Of a stretch of 29,941 bases of DNA, positions 10,120-18,927 are shown one piece after another. The notes under the pieces are model-generated. The model was not told where the DNA came from. It saw only the letters and a list, made by a program, of their open reading frames with translations, and searched no databases. The stretch comes from Hymenopellis radicata (lineage: Eukaryota > Basidiomycota > Agaricomycetes > Agaricales > Physalacriaceae): assembly GCA_015501595.1 (NCBI GenBank), contig JADNRX010000604.1, forward strand, positions 1 through 29,941, read 5' to 3'. The position numbers were made by a program, and so were the translations under genes. Position 1 is the first letter of the stretch. Every line of letters begins with the position of its first letter.

Positions 10120-10520
10120 TGTCTGACAAGTGCGGCGACGATCTGACAACAACTCTGAAACGACTCTGACCGTGGCCCGATGAGCCTCTCATCCGCAGCG
10201 GCGACTCTCACACGCGTGGTGACAACTCTCTCACACGCGGCGGTAACTCGGACTCCGACTCTCACACGCGGCGGCGGTTCACGACTCTCACACGCGCGGT
10301 TCACGACTCTCACACGCGCGGTGACAACTCTCTCACACGCTCGGTGACTCGGACTCTGACTCTCACACGCGACGGCGACTCTGACTCTCACACGCGGCGG
10401 CGACTCTGACTCTCACACGCGGCGGTGACTCTGACTCTCACACACGCGGCGGCGACGAGTCCGACTCTCACATACGCGGTGGCGACTCTGACACGCGGTG
10501 GCGAATGACTGTGGGGAGCG
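10120..10520. repeat. GC-rich minisatellite, core CTCACACGCG
   Basis: About 400 bp of imperfect tandem repeats are built on the core ACTCTCACACGCG plus GGCGGC and GACTCTG spacers, giving irregular units of about 20-30 nt. The array is most regular from about 10220 to 10500 and decays at both edges. It is purine-skewed on the minus strand, where it forces repetitive Arg/Val-rich open frames that are not genes. It separates the mobile-element region from a block of decayed minus-strand genes. Confidence 0.8.
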
Positions 10521-10575
10521 ACAACTTGCACAAAAAGCTCTGACACGCGGCTAAATGCTCATGTGTAGCGGGGTC

Positions 10576-10851
10576 CTAATATTTTGCCATTTTGACCAAC
10601 ATAGTAGCCGATGTAATCCGACTCCCATGACAGTAGACCTCGCTAGAGTGAGATCCGGCTCGAAACGCGCTTTCGAGGACTTGGGCGTCCACTAGAGTGT
10701 AGCGTCCATAGGGCAGTTGTTTCCCATACTTGTTTCTAAACTGATGTGTAAGCTGGAGGAAGTACCGAACACCATCAGAAGCCACATAAGTGGGATCCAA
10801 ATATTCGGGTTCAAAGGTATACATATTCCCATGCTGGTCGACCAGAGGCTG
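10576..10851 (-). CDS. Possible last exon of an unidentified gene
   Basis: A minus-strand frame of 91 codons opens right after a good splice acceptor (CCTACAG at 10852-10858) and ends at a stop at 10576. The composition is protein-like, with aromatic and charged residues well mixed (TFEPEYLDPTYVASDG, GKQLPYGRYTLVDAQ). I do not recognise the family. I could not link it with confidence to an upstream exon; a short ATG frame near 10925 reads toward it but the phases do not fit. It may be the remains of a longer gene, like its minus-strand neighbours. Confidence 0.3.
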   Translation of the reverse strand, partial: QPLVDQHGNMYTFEPEYLDPTYVASDGVRYFLQLTHQFRNKYGKQLPYGRYTLVDAQVLESAFRAGSHSSEVYCHGSRITSATMLVKMAKY

Positions 10852-11189
10852 CTGTAGGACGGATTATTGAGGGTATTCTATACAGTAAACGAAACAGAGT
10901 GACCTGGTCAACTTGGGGAGAAGCCATGATTCATGAGACGCGAGATTCAGGTGTTATGGAGGTCAAAACCGGAGACGTCGCGATGGGAAGAAGAGAAGAT
11001 GCTTCACGTAATTATATGTTGTAGAACGCACAACCCACCTGCGCGATGATCACTTCACGGAAGGACCTGTTACCTGAGTGTAGCTGGTGGCCGGTTGAAT
11101 GAACTTTGTGTAACTTGAAGGGCGAAACGGCAAACTCCGGTTCTAGGCACGGACGGTGATTACCGCCTACTTGACGCCACAAACTCAAA

Positions 11190-11720
11190 CAAGTCTGCCG
11201 GTGGCGGGATTCTATACACTTCAGGCTTGAGGAAAATTCAAAACAGACGTCGAGACGTGGTGGGCTCTACGCCTTCGAGACCAGGAAGCCAATATCTGTC
11301 AAGGGTCAGTTTGTGGTCAGACAAAAAGGCACTGGAAGCACTGGAAACCGGTACGTGGTGAAAGAGTTGCGCGCCTCCGTGTCCAATCCGAGTGTGTTCA
11401 GCGTGGCATCCATGTATGGCGTGATATCTGCTGAAGCGAGAAGAGCGCCATCCGTAGCAGCGAGAGAGCCGGTGGGTCTGAATTTCAGGACCGTCAGAGT
11501 GCCGGACTCGGATGATGGTGGGGTTCATTCCACCGTTTGAAGTATGTTCCAAGCTAGTAGCTGTAGATATAACAACACATACTGGGCTTCCCAAAAGCGA
11601 TAAGTCACATCGAGACTAGTATTGGTCTCGGTCATGCCAGTCCCCTCGAGATGAGTTTGTACATTCCGTACATTTGTGACCTCAGGACGTTTCATTCCTT
11701 TCTTGTCAGACACCTGAGCA
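11190..11720 (-). pseudogene. Decayed fragment of an uncharacterised agaric family (YWEA-type)
   Basis: On the minus strand a frame near 11300-11520 reads TGSLAATDGALLASADITPY and then LNTLGLDTEARNSFTTYRFP. This resembles an abundant uncharacterised Agaricomycetes family that has xxLGLxTEARTSFITYWLP at this point. A piece at 11585-11625 (DVTYRFWEAQ) resembles the same family's upstream YWEAQ motif, but it is in another frame with a stop between. After the FP motif the frame meets stops at once, where the family would continue for over 100 residues. I read it as a truncated, frameshifted relic. The assignment is from memory of the family pattern. Confidence 0.45.
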
Positions 11721-11881
11721 CGACATCATTAATCATACGGGGTTCCAATGAGCAGTTAAGGCCTGAGGAGCCCCTATACAACGGCATGCTCAAGGGGAAG
11801 CTATATTTCAGCCAACGCCACACAAAGTCTGTTCGTGTTCTCTACCGAGTCAAGCCCAATTAACCTTTGACAGCACGCCAT

Positions 11882-13115
11882 CTAAAGGAAACGATTTAAT
11901 GGTGGACATATGCGCACAAGCGAGCGCTGGATGATGCGAGGGTAGAAGAGTTGTTGCTTATCCCAGACAAGGTACTTTCGTTCACGAGGCTTCATGGCGC
12001 TAACGAAACTCTCAAACGCCGCGAGAGCCTCCGCGGCAGTAGGTCTAGCCTCAGGGCGTCGTGTACAAAATGTCTGGAAGAAGTCTTTGAAATCATCGAG
12101 ACCACCGTAATTCTGTAGCATCTCAGATCATGTTTTTATACGCGAAGAAAAGACCAACCTCAAAGAATGCAAGGATTGTCCAAGCCGCCTGGAAAATGTC
12201 GACCTTGAAGGGATTATAGGGCACAGACAACGACAATTCGGGCATGACGGTGTACTGCCCGAAGATACCAAGCACCCGAGCGTTCTCCGTACCTTCCGGA
12301 TGAAAACTCACAGATTCAAAGTCTATGAAGAAGTACTTGACCGGTCGGACCCGACAGCGCCGCCGCGTCTTCACCCAGTTGCAGTCCTCGCAGGCTTCTT
12401 GTAAATAAGGCGCAGCAAAATGGAACCCGCTTGGTACAACCCGGCTAGAATCCATGAGGATGTTTGAGGCGCAAATGTCACTGCCAAACGTTAGAGGTGG
12501 TCAAAGAACCCCGAGCAAATCGTACCGGTGGGAAAAATTGTGAGAATGCAAGAACACGATGCCCTAAACAGCATCAAGATACAAGTCTTGAGGTATGATA
12601 CAGTCACTATACCTCGAGAAGCTGTCTTGCATATTCTATGACCTCCTCTCGGCAATGGAAGGAAGGAACATCCCTACAAGCACGGAAGCAAGGCATCACA
12701 AGGAGGACTTGTTCCCGTTCGGTAAGTCGATGGTGTCAAGCAGCGGAATCAAGTGGTTGAAAGGATCCTCCTTGTCTAGAGCATTGAGCCGAATGGACAT
12801 GGTCTCCTCATTCGATCCTTTGCCACGCGTTTCAAGACGACCTTGCGACCGTCGGGTGCGATGGCGTCAACGAGGTCGGCGGCATACTGAAAACATAAGC
12901 ATGAGTTGCAGCCAGAAACAAAATGCAAAGGTTTGTACCGGTACGGTCATCGTGTCCTCAATTGGATCAAGCAAGGCTTCGCCGTAAGTCATCCCTTTGC
13001 GAATCCAAGACGGTTTCCAGTTTGGATGAAAGCGCGGACGAAGCCGATAGCCCAGTGATTCAAGAAAAGGTTGAATGGCTACCCAGGACATTTCCCAAGA
13101 GAGTCTATCTCCCAA
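11882..13115 (-). pseudogene. FunK1-like protein kinase, apparent pseudogene with two frameshifts
   Basis: The exon chain on the minus strand gives an agaric kinase-like protein. An N-terminal block (FLESLGYRLRPRFHPNWKPSW) is followed after an intron (12944-12887) by DGRKVVLKRV with the putative ATP-site Lys. A hinge-like LLVMPC follows, then EVIEYARQLLE. Introns at 12612-12564 and 12525-12481 bring together FLHSHNFSHR and DICASN, so the catalytic HRDxxxxN motif is split by an intron after Arg. The DFG position reads DFE, then FGQYTVMPELS, VPYNPFKVDIF and a C-lobe tail. The frame changes near 12820 and near 12709, each explained by loss of one base and not by an intron, so the gene is probably dead unless the assembly is wrong. 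The start (ATG 13115) is uncertain. Confidence 0.6.
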
Positions 13116-13676
13116 GGATCAATCAAAGCATTTTCTGCCATAGCGTCCGCAGACTGAGATAGTGGGAGGTGAGATAGATCTGGAACACAACCGCAACATC
13201 GTGCCCGGGTCCTGACTTAGATTGATACTCCTCACCTTTGGTGGCGGAGTCTTACGTCTCGCGTGATTATAAGCCACTCAGCCGGGGGAACAGAGATCAC
13301 TGTCGCGCGGTGAACGTCGAGTCTAGTACGAAAGGTGAGTAGGTTCGAGGAGAAGTACCCTAACACACGACACAGAGCAACGCTACTGACCCGAAACCCC
13401 AAACAGAGCGATGTGAAGTGATTGTTGGCAGCGGAGAGAGGACCTAGAGATGAGAAGTCTGCTAAGGAAGTGCTGCCAATGCATCAGAATAATCCAATGA
13501 AAAAGAAAAATTACAGTCACAGCAAACTGCACACTACGAAAGAATGGACCTTTCGTTACGGACGTTGTCGTTATGGTGGTGGCCATGCTGGGAGAGGAAA
13601 GAGAACCGGGATAATATTTGAGGACTGTAAAGTTTTCATCATATGGTTGCAAATTGCAGGTATTGCGCCCTTGTGT
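13116..13676. other. No gene recognised
   Basis: The stretch lies between the kinase relic and the inverted-repeat element. Plus and minus frames are short and unlike any known protein. The bases up to 13180 may hold the missing 5' part of the kinase gene, since an open minus frame there (ENALIDPWEID) precedes the kinase block in a different phase. I see nothing else. Confidence 0.4.
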
Positions 13677-14085
13677 AGGACCCGGCATGCCGCCTAAGAG
13701 GTTCGATCCAAAATCGCCTGTTTTGGGCACTTTCTGTCAGGTAGTCGTTGACCAATTCTGTACGATTTTTCGCCTAGGGCATCCATTTTGGGGCACAAAA
13801 TGTCCGACTTTTGAAACCGGCCTTCCAGCCGACGGACCTTCAAAGCGGCGCGTACCCGACATTACCATTAGGTCGATGTTGACCATGTTCAGAGTGTCGC
13901 GGCTGGGGCAGGTCGCGTTTGCGACGAAAGAGGTCCGACAATCCGATCGGACGTGTTAACCTGGTGAGGCTTTCTGTACGACTAAATGCTCAGACGCTGC
14001 CTTGATAAATAACGGACCTTCAGCCCATTTTTCGCCTCAAATGTACGACAAAAAAATCGAACATCTTGGGGGCATGCCGGGTCCT
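13677..14085. mobile_element. Non-autonomous inverted-repeat element, 409 bp, 8-bp target duplication
   Basis: The ends carry a perfect 15-bp inverted repeat, AGGACCCGGCATGCC, which continues imperfectly to about 31 bp (CC, AAGA, GTTCGAT shared). Flanking octamers CCTTGTGT (13669-13676) and CATTGTGT (14086-14093) match at 7 of 8 positions. An 8-bp duplication is typical of hAT transposons, so this is probably an old hAT-type MITE. The interior has repeated TGTACGA and GGACCTTC words and no credible coding frame. It lies about 470 bp upstream of ROT1. Confidence 0.7.
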
Positions 14086-14093
14086 CATTGTGT

Positions 14094-14554
14094 GCTAAAC
14101 GAGTGCAAGTTCGACCGACCGGGATCGAGCATGTAGAGCGGTTGAAGATGGACCATTGCGGGCGGCCTGTACAAAGTTCCTTCCGGGTGATGGAGGTGGT
14201 TCGCCACAGCAGTGCACGGGTAAAGCGGGTATTTGAAAATGAAATCAGAAAAAGGGCAGTCCTAGACCGATCCTCAACGAGGAAACGCAATTGCAGAGTA
14301 AATCAGAACAGCCAGGAGAACAGCCAACAGCGAAGCTTTGAAGCTGAGCAGTTGAACTGCCTATGTAACTGTTGTTTGTAGTAGCCGATCGAGCGCAGTT
14401 GGCTGTGCCACATGGCGGCCGGGTAACTGTTGTCATCTTATTTCTTTCTCCTGACCACCGTCCTCGAGCTCGCTGTCTCTCCCCACCGCCGCCGCTGTCT
14501 CGCTCACTGCCCTTGTATTTCGACCAAAAGATTCCCCATACCCATCAGTGATCC
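14094..14554 (+). promoter_or_regulatory. Upstream region of ROT1, no gene
   Basis: No coding frame is supported here. The last 100 nt before the ROT1 ATG are pyrimidine-rich (runs of CTC, CCG and CCTT), as is common in fungal promoters of well-expressed genes. The 5' part abuts the target duplication of the inverted-repeat element. No TATA box is evident. Confidence 0.35.
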
Positions 14555-15424
14555 ATGATATCCTCATTGACGACCGTCGCCCTCGCCTTGGCTGCGCTGC
14601 CAGTCGCCTTATCCCAGAACACTGGCGCCGATATCGTCTATGATACCCTCCACAACGTCACCAGCCTCTACGGGACGTGGTCGACGGGCGCTGGCAATGT
14701 CGTAACAGGCTCAGTGAGTGCGCTGTCCGACTTGGAAGTCACAAGGCCTAATCCATTGAATTGCAGAACTTTGCCCAGCCTGCCGAGGTCTCTTTTACAT
14801 ACCCACCCACGACCGGCGTGTCCTTTTCCTTGTGAGCTCTTTGACGGGCGTCGGCGATCTTTTTCTGACTGTCGACAGCTCGGAGGACCACTGGTTCGAA
14901 GTCGCGCAGTATTCATTCGTTTCCAATGGTGCGCATGACGTCGGTGGCGTCTCCCGGTTGCTTACCTTTCCTCTACAGCCTCCGATCCGAGTTGCATTAC
15001 GGGATACATGCTCTGGATGCACGGCACATTCACCGAAGAGACCAACGGCTCCCTTGTTCTGACCCCCAACGGTGACGGCTACCAGCAGGTTCAAGACGCC
15101 TGTGCCGCCGTCTCCAACTTCATTGAAAATACCAACGTCACCATCTACATTCCCTGGTGGACCATAGGCACGGACACCGACAAGGGCTTCACGCTCAAGT
15201 TGCAGAAGTATGACTTGACATACTATGCACCCTTCTACCAGATTTCCACCACTCCTGAAATGCTTCCTACCCAGAAGCTCAGGAATGTTACTACTGTCGA
15301 CGATGTGACATCGTCTAGGAAGCGCTCATTCGAGGAGAAGCGCAACGACGCCTCAACAATGTCTCATTCCTCCGGTCTGCTCCTTGCTGGAGGTGCATTC
15401 GTCGTCGGACTACTGTCGCTATAA
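14555..15424 (+). CDS. ROT1: ROT1, ER chaperone for glycoproteins and cell-wall synthesis
   Basis: Four exons (14555-14713, 14767-14831, 14879-14928, 14979-15424) give 239 residues, near the 256 of the yeast protein. There is a signal peptide (residues 1-20, cut before QNTGAD). The family blocks are in order: SLYGTWSTGAGNVVTGS, FAQPAEVSFTYPPTTGVSF, CITGYMLWMHGTF, GDGYQQVQDACAAVSNFIE, and FYQISTTPEMLPTQKLRN. Several Asn-X-Ser/Thr sites and a C-terminal hydrophobic helix (GLLLAGGAFVVGLLSL) indicate an ER-lumen protein with a C-terminal membrane anchor. ROT1 in yeast is an essential ER chaperone needed for folding and for beta-1,6-glucan synthesis. The gene converges with SWP1. No defect is seen, and the three introns of 47-53 nt have standard ends. 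Confidence 0.92.
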
Positions 15425-16010
15425 GCAGCCCCCCACATTGGACCTCGTCGGACCTCACTGTACCTACGCATTCATACCCCTAGTACCCGTGACATTCGTT
15501 TGAACAATCTTATCATTCATAATCCTTCGCTTTTTGGGTTGCTTATATTTACCGTAGAACGGCAATGACACGTCATGATGGATTATAGACACGTAGAAGC
15601 AGAATCAACGTTATACTTGTATCAAGTTGATGAGGGATTTCTATACGTGCTTTTGCGTCGGATCATGAAAACTCTCATTCTCAGGCCGCGCTCCAACACG
15701 CTTTTGAGAAAACCTTTCTCGAATTTGATGCTTCAAGAGGCGAGACATGGCCACACAGTTCCGTGTGAGATACTCTCCCTTTAAAATATGCCCGGCGGTC
15801 CTCAGGTCAACCACGTCTGCGATATATCGATATCCTAAGATTGACGCGATCGACATTGTATGAACGGGCACAAAGTATAAGATATCACGTCTCGTCGCGC
15901 GCGTTATCATCATTCGGAAACGTACTTACTAGTCGTACTTACTGCTTGGAACTTGGAGCGAGTGCAGGAACTGTTAATATTACACGGGGGCGAACATTGA
16001 ACGCGTTCGA
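15425..16010. other. Intergenic region between convergent ROT1 and SWP1
   Basis: This 586-bp gap holds the 3' untranslated regions and terminators of both genes. A minus-strand open frame (15641-15913) has no recognisable domain or start context. I see no repeat or RNA gene. Confidence 0.5.
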
Positions 16011-16998
16011 TTACTTTTGGACTCCAAGCCGTCTCTCCGAGATACTTGAGAGCGCGTATTTTCCAGTGAAGATGGTAACAACACCAAGAAGACCACCATA
16101 CAGAAGGACGTCTCCCAACTTCAAGTCCACCCAGTACCATACCATAAGAATCTCAAAAGCACCCAGAGTAGCCGTGAATGGCAGAATCTTGGCTGACAAC
16201 AGCCGCGGCGTCTTGGGCGAGACGCGTCCCCACTGAGAACGAGGGATTAGCGTATGTAGTTTGAATAACTAATGGACACGTACAAGACCAAGAAGAACAG
16301 TCCAAGGGCAAGAACAAGACCAGCAGCAATTGCAGAGATGGGCTTGGGCGGTTGTTTAGGATCAGGCCTGAACGTGTGTTCAATGGGCGGGAGAGGATGG
16401 AAGGACGCTTCGTCGGGGTGCGGTACGATAGGCTGAGATGCGGGCACAAACAGGTCGAAGAGATTGACATTGAGAGGCGTATACCCCACTGCGCCAATGA
16501 TCAAGGACACCTTGAGCGGCGCGTCCGACGTTGCTGGGAACGACAATGGCGGCTGGGCCATATTCTGCACATAAACCGTCAAGCATTCGGAGGAGAACAG
16601 GCGCGCATTAGCTTACCAGTTCGAATTTAACTTTGCCTCCATTTGTGACGCGCAGAGGCTGGATGCCCTCTTCGCCAGATTGCTCGTCGTAGAAGCGCAG
16701 GAAGGTCTGCTGCGGCTGTATTCCCTTGCCACTATCAGCGTCGACGGTCTGGAAGGTGATTTTAAGGTTATCGGCTTGCGAAAGAGTGACTGGTTGGGCA
16801 AGTTGCTGCTTGAGTGAGAGCCTATAGATTGGCGATAATAAGCAGGTTTCTTAATGCCCCATGTCCGAGGACGACGTACGGGTCAGATCGCAGCTGGGAG
16901 CCATCGCTGGCAGTGACAGTGATCCTGGGCGACTGGAGTGTTAAAAGGGCGGCGCTAGCCGTCGACGCCAGCAACAGCAACGGCGCAACGAAAATCAT
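16011..16998 (-). CDS. SWP1: SWP1 / ribophorin II, oligosaccharyltransferase subunit
   Basis: Four minus-strand exons (16998-16880, 16821-16617, 16564-16280, 16232-16011) join in phase to 276 residues, close to the 286 of yeast Swp1. There is a signal peptide (MIFVAPLLLLLASTASA), a lumenal beta-rich domain (residues about 20-195) containing KGIQPQQTFLRF, and three C-terminal membrane helices: AIAAGLVLALGLFFLVLY, the ILPFTATLGAFEILMVWYW region, and VLLYGGLLGVVTIFTG. A short SISERRLGVQK tail follows. This is the ribophorin II layout. The protein is a subunit of the complex that moves the lipid-linked glycan to Asn in the ER. The last intron needs a GTGTCC donor to keep phase, so that junction is slightly less sure. 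The start lies only 65 bp from the divergent SEC20 start. Confidence 0.9.
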
Positions 16999-17063
16999 GG
17001 TGGTGGAAGGGAAATACGTGTTCGTCTAAATTTAGAAATATCCATTATCCTCCTGCCACCATC
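16999..17063. promoter_or_regulatory. 65-bp shared divergent promoter of SWP1 and SEC20
   Basis: The two ATGs (minus at 16998, plus at 17064) are separated by only 65 bp. The segment is AT-rich in the middle (AAATTTAGAAATATCCATTA) against GC-rich genes, which fits a nucleosome-poor bidirectional core promoter. Both genes act in the early secretory pathway, so joint regulation is plausible but inferred. Both 5' untranslated regions must be very short, or must overlap the opposite gene. Confidence 0.6.
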
Positions 17064-18246
17064 ATGCCGCCCATACCCGCCACTTTCGACGAGGAAACGT
17101 CACAAATAATCTCTGCTATTAGCCGACGCCAGAACGATATTCTCCAGTTTCAGATACCGCGCCTACGAGAATGCAAGGGCCCTCTTAATCTGCAGCAGAA
17201 TCTCGCTGGAGAAGTGCGTGAAGATGTTGACAATACAAGTCGGCAGATTGAGGTAAGAATCTATTTGACTTTCATGTTGTGTTCTGAATCAAGTTCAAGA
17301 ATCTAGAGCTGCTCGTAGGTGACCAGAAGGGGTCAAAGAACCGTGCAGAGTTACAACATATTGTAGACGAATTTAAGACGATTCTCACCAAGTCAGTATT
17401 ACTTGGTCCTCTTCACTGAATATTTACGCTTCGCAGTATCAAACGTGACTCTCGGAAAGCTCTTCTTGAATCCAAGCGGACGATTGACTCGATGAGCAAG
17501 TCCAATCGAGAAGAATTGCTTAAATCCTCAGCGGTCACCGAGAAAATAGATGAGAAATCGCCGTCAGTCTTGCGCTTTTCGGGCAAAGTAGCTGCTAATT
17601 CTTCTTCTAGTGCTGATGCCCTTATGCAAGCCAATAATGACGTGACCGAAGCTCTGCGACGCACCATCGGGATAATGCAAGGGGAATTAGAACGATCCGT
17701 ACTATCGAATCAAATGCTAGGTATATTCAATGTTGTTGTTATGTCCACGAGCTCACCATGTTTGTAGAATCGTCGACTGCTTCGTTGCGCGCCACGTCTT
17801 CAACACATGACATACTCACGAATGTAATGGGCACGTCCAAACAGCTGATAACTGCCCTCGAGAAAGCGGACTGGCTGGACCGTATGCTCATAATGGCCGC
17901 CCTAGCGTTCTTTTTCCTTGTAGTGCTGTTCGTTCTCAAGCAACGTGTGGTCGATCGTACCATGAGGGTTGCATTCTGGTGGACGCGTTTCGTACCGGAC
18001 TTTGGCGGCGATGAAGTACTTCTTGCAATGGAGGACGGTCTGAAAGCTGTCACTTCCATATCTCTGGCGTCGACAGTCGTCGTTTCTGTGTCATCCGCTA
18101 TGGCTTCTTCAGCAGCCACGTCAAGTCTTGTGGACGATACTACCTCTACTTCTATCAGTACAACACTTACTGAGATACTTGTACCTACAGACATGCCAGA
18201 TGGAGAACGGACTCTGATTGTAGACGACGGCCATGACGAATTGTAG
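17064..18246 (+). CDS. SEC20: SEC20, ER t-SNARE with C-terminal HDEL
   Basis: Four exons (17064-17252, 17300-17391, 17437-17720, 17768-18246) give 347 residues. Intron 1 has two possible acceptors six bases apart (AAG at 17291-17293 and at 17297-17299), giving 347 or 349 residues. The N-terminal half is helical and coiled-coil-like. The SNARE segment contains NDVTEALRRTIGIMQGELER, and SKQLITALEKADWLDR leads into the membrane helix (LIMAALAFFFLVVLFVLK). A Ser/Thr-rich lumenal tail ends in GHDEL, the ER retrieval signal that yeast Sec20 also carries. Sec20 acts with Ufe1, Use1 and Sec22 and the Dsl1 tether to fuse COPI vesicles from the Golgi with the ER. The anchor, orientation and HDEL make the call firm. 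The gene diverges from SWP1. Confidence 0.92.
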
Positions 18247-18927
18247 ATCCTGCAATCCATCCATTTCGGAGCCGTCACGCCATCTGCATCAGACCTGTTG
18301 CATCAGCCTGCAATTTTCAAGGTGAGATGGTTGACCGCGAACGCCGTAGCTCCTGATTAAGGCTAATCGATTCAGGCATAACTCTTGCTATTCTCCTTGA
18401 GGTTGTCAAAGAGGTTTACGCTGTATAAGACGAGGTACCAGTGAAGAGGACTCCAAGTTGGGGAAGCTCTGACTGACCGAGCTTTGATCTTTCGAATGGA
18501 ACATACTTAACAATCAGCATTCAAGCTTTAGCGCCTGGTTTTAGCTGTTTGACGGATTTCTGTGTATTCTGGGCATACTGAATGGATCGTACATATTTAC
18601 CTCGAAGCGAATATGCACCTTTTGAAGCGTACAGAGTTCACGTTGAACAAGCTCCAAGTTTCCCTAGTGACATCGGCCCAGGGCCGGCTGGTTCCGGGAG
18701 TGCCGCCATCCTTGAACAAACAAAGTGTTGCCCCTTGTCCTCATCACCTCAGACAGCGCCGAAGACCCAGATTAGCTCTCTGCTCATCGTCGCCCACAGC
18801 GTCGACGGCTCAAAGGGCCATATTTACGAATTTGACGACCAGATTCGTATCCTGTCTCGTCCGTGGCTGCCGTCGGCCTAATTCTGGGGCTCCCTCTTAA
18901 TCAGATTCATCCTCCTCGTTGAGTGGC
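18247..18927. other. Intergenic region before CLA4
   Basis: This 681-bp stretch holds the SEC20 3' end and the CLA4 promoter and leader. A 99-codon plus-strand frame (18582-18881) begins with ATG and stops 46 nt before the CLA4 start. Its composition is not clearly coding and I recognise no domain. If the transcript starts far enough upstream, it would act as an upstream open frame. No repeat or RNA gene is seen. Confidence 0.45.

Noticed and set aside
10059..10391. A 110-codon minus-strand Arg/Val-rich open frame
   Set aside because: It is produced by the CTCACACGCG minisatellite and has only repetitive composition.
10220..10500. Regularly spaced repeats that might suggest a CRISPR array
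   Set aside because: Units are direct, variable in length and contiguous without unique spacers; the DNA is eukaryotic. It is a minisatellite.
13700..13709. GGTTCGATCC, resembling a tRNA T-arm
   Set aside because: It lies in the inverted end of the 409-bp element; no acceptor stem, anticodon arm or D arm can be placed around it.
17573..17611. A possible extra intron in SEC20 exon 3 (GTCTTG to CTTCTAG)
   Set aside because: Its 44 nt would shift the frame and give an early stop, whereas reading through keeps the SNARE segment in frame.
18582..18881. A 99-codon ATG frame upstream of CLA4
   Set aside because: No recognisable domain or splice structure; at most an upstream open frame in the leader, so not annotated as a gene.
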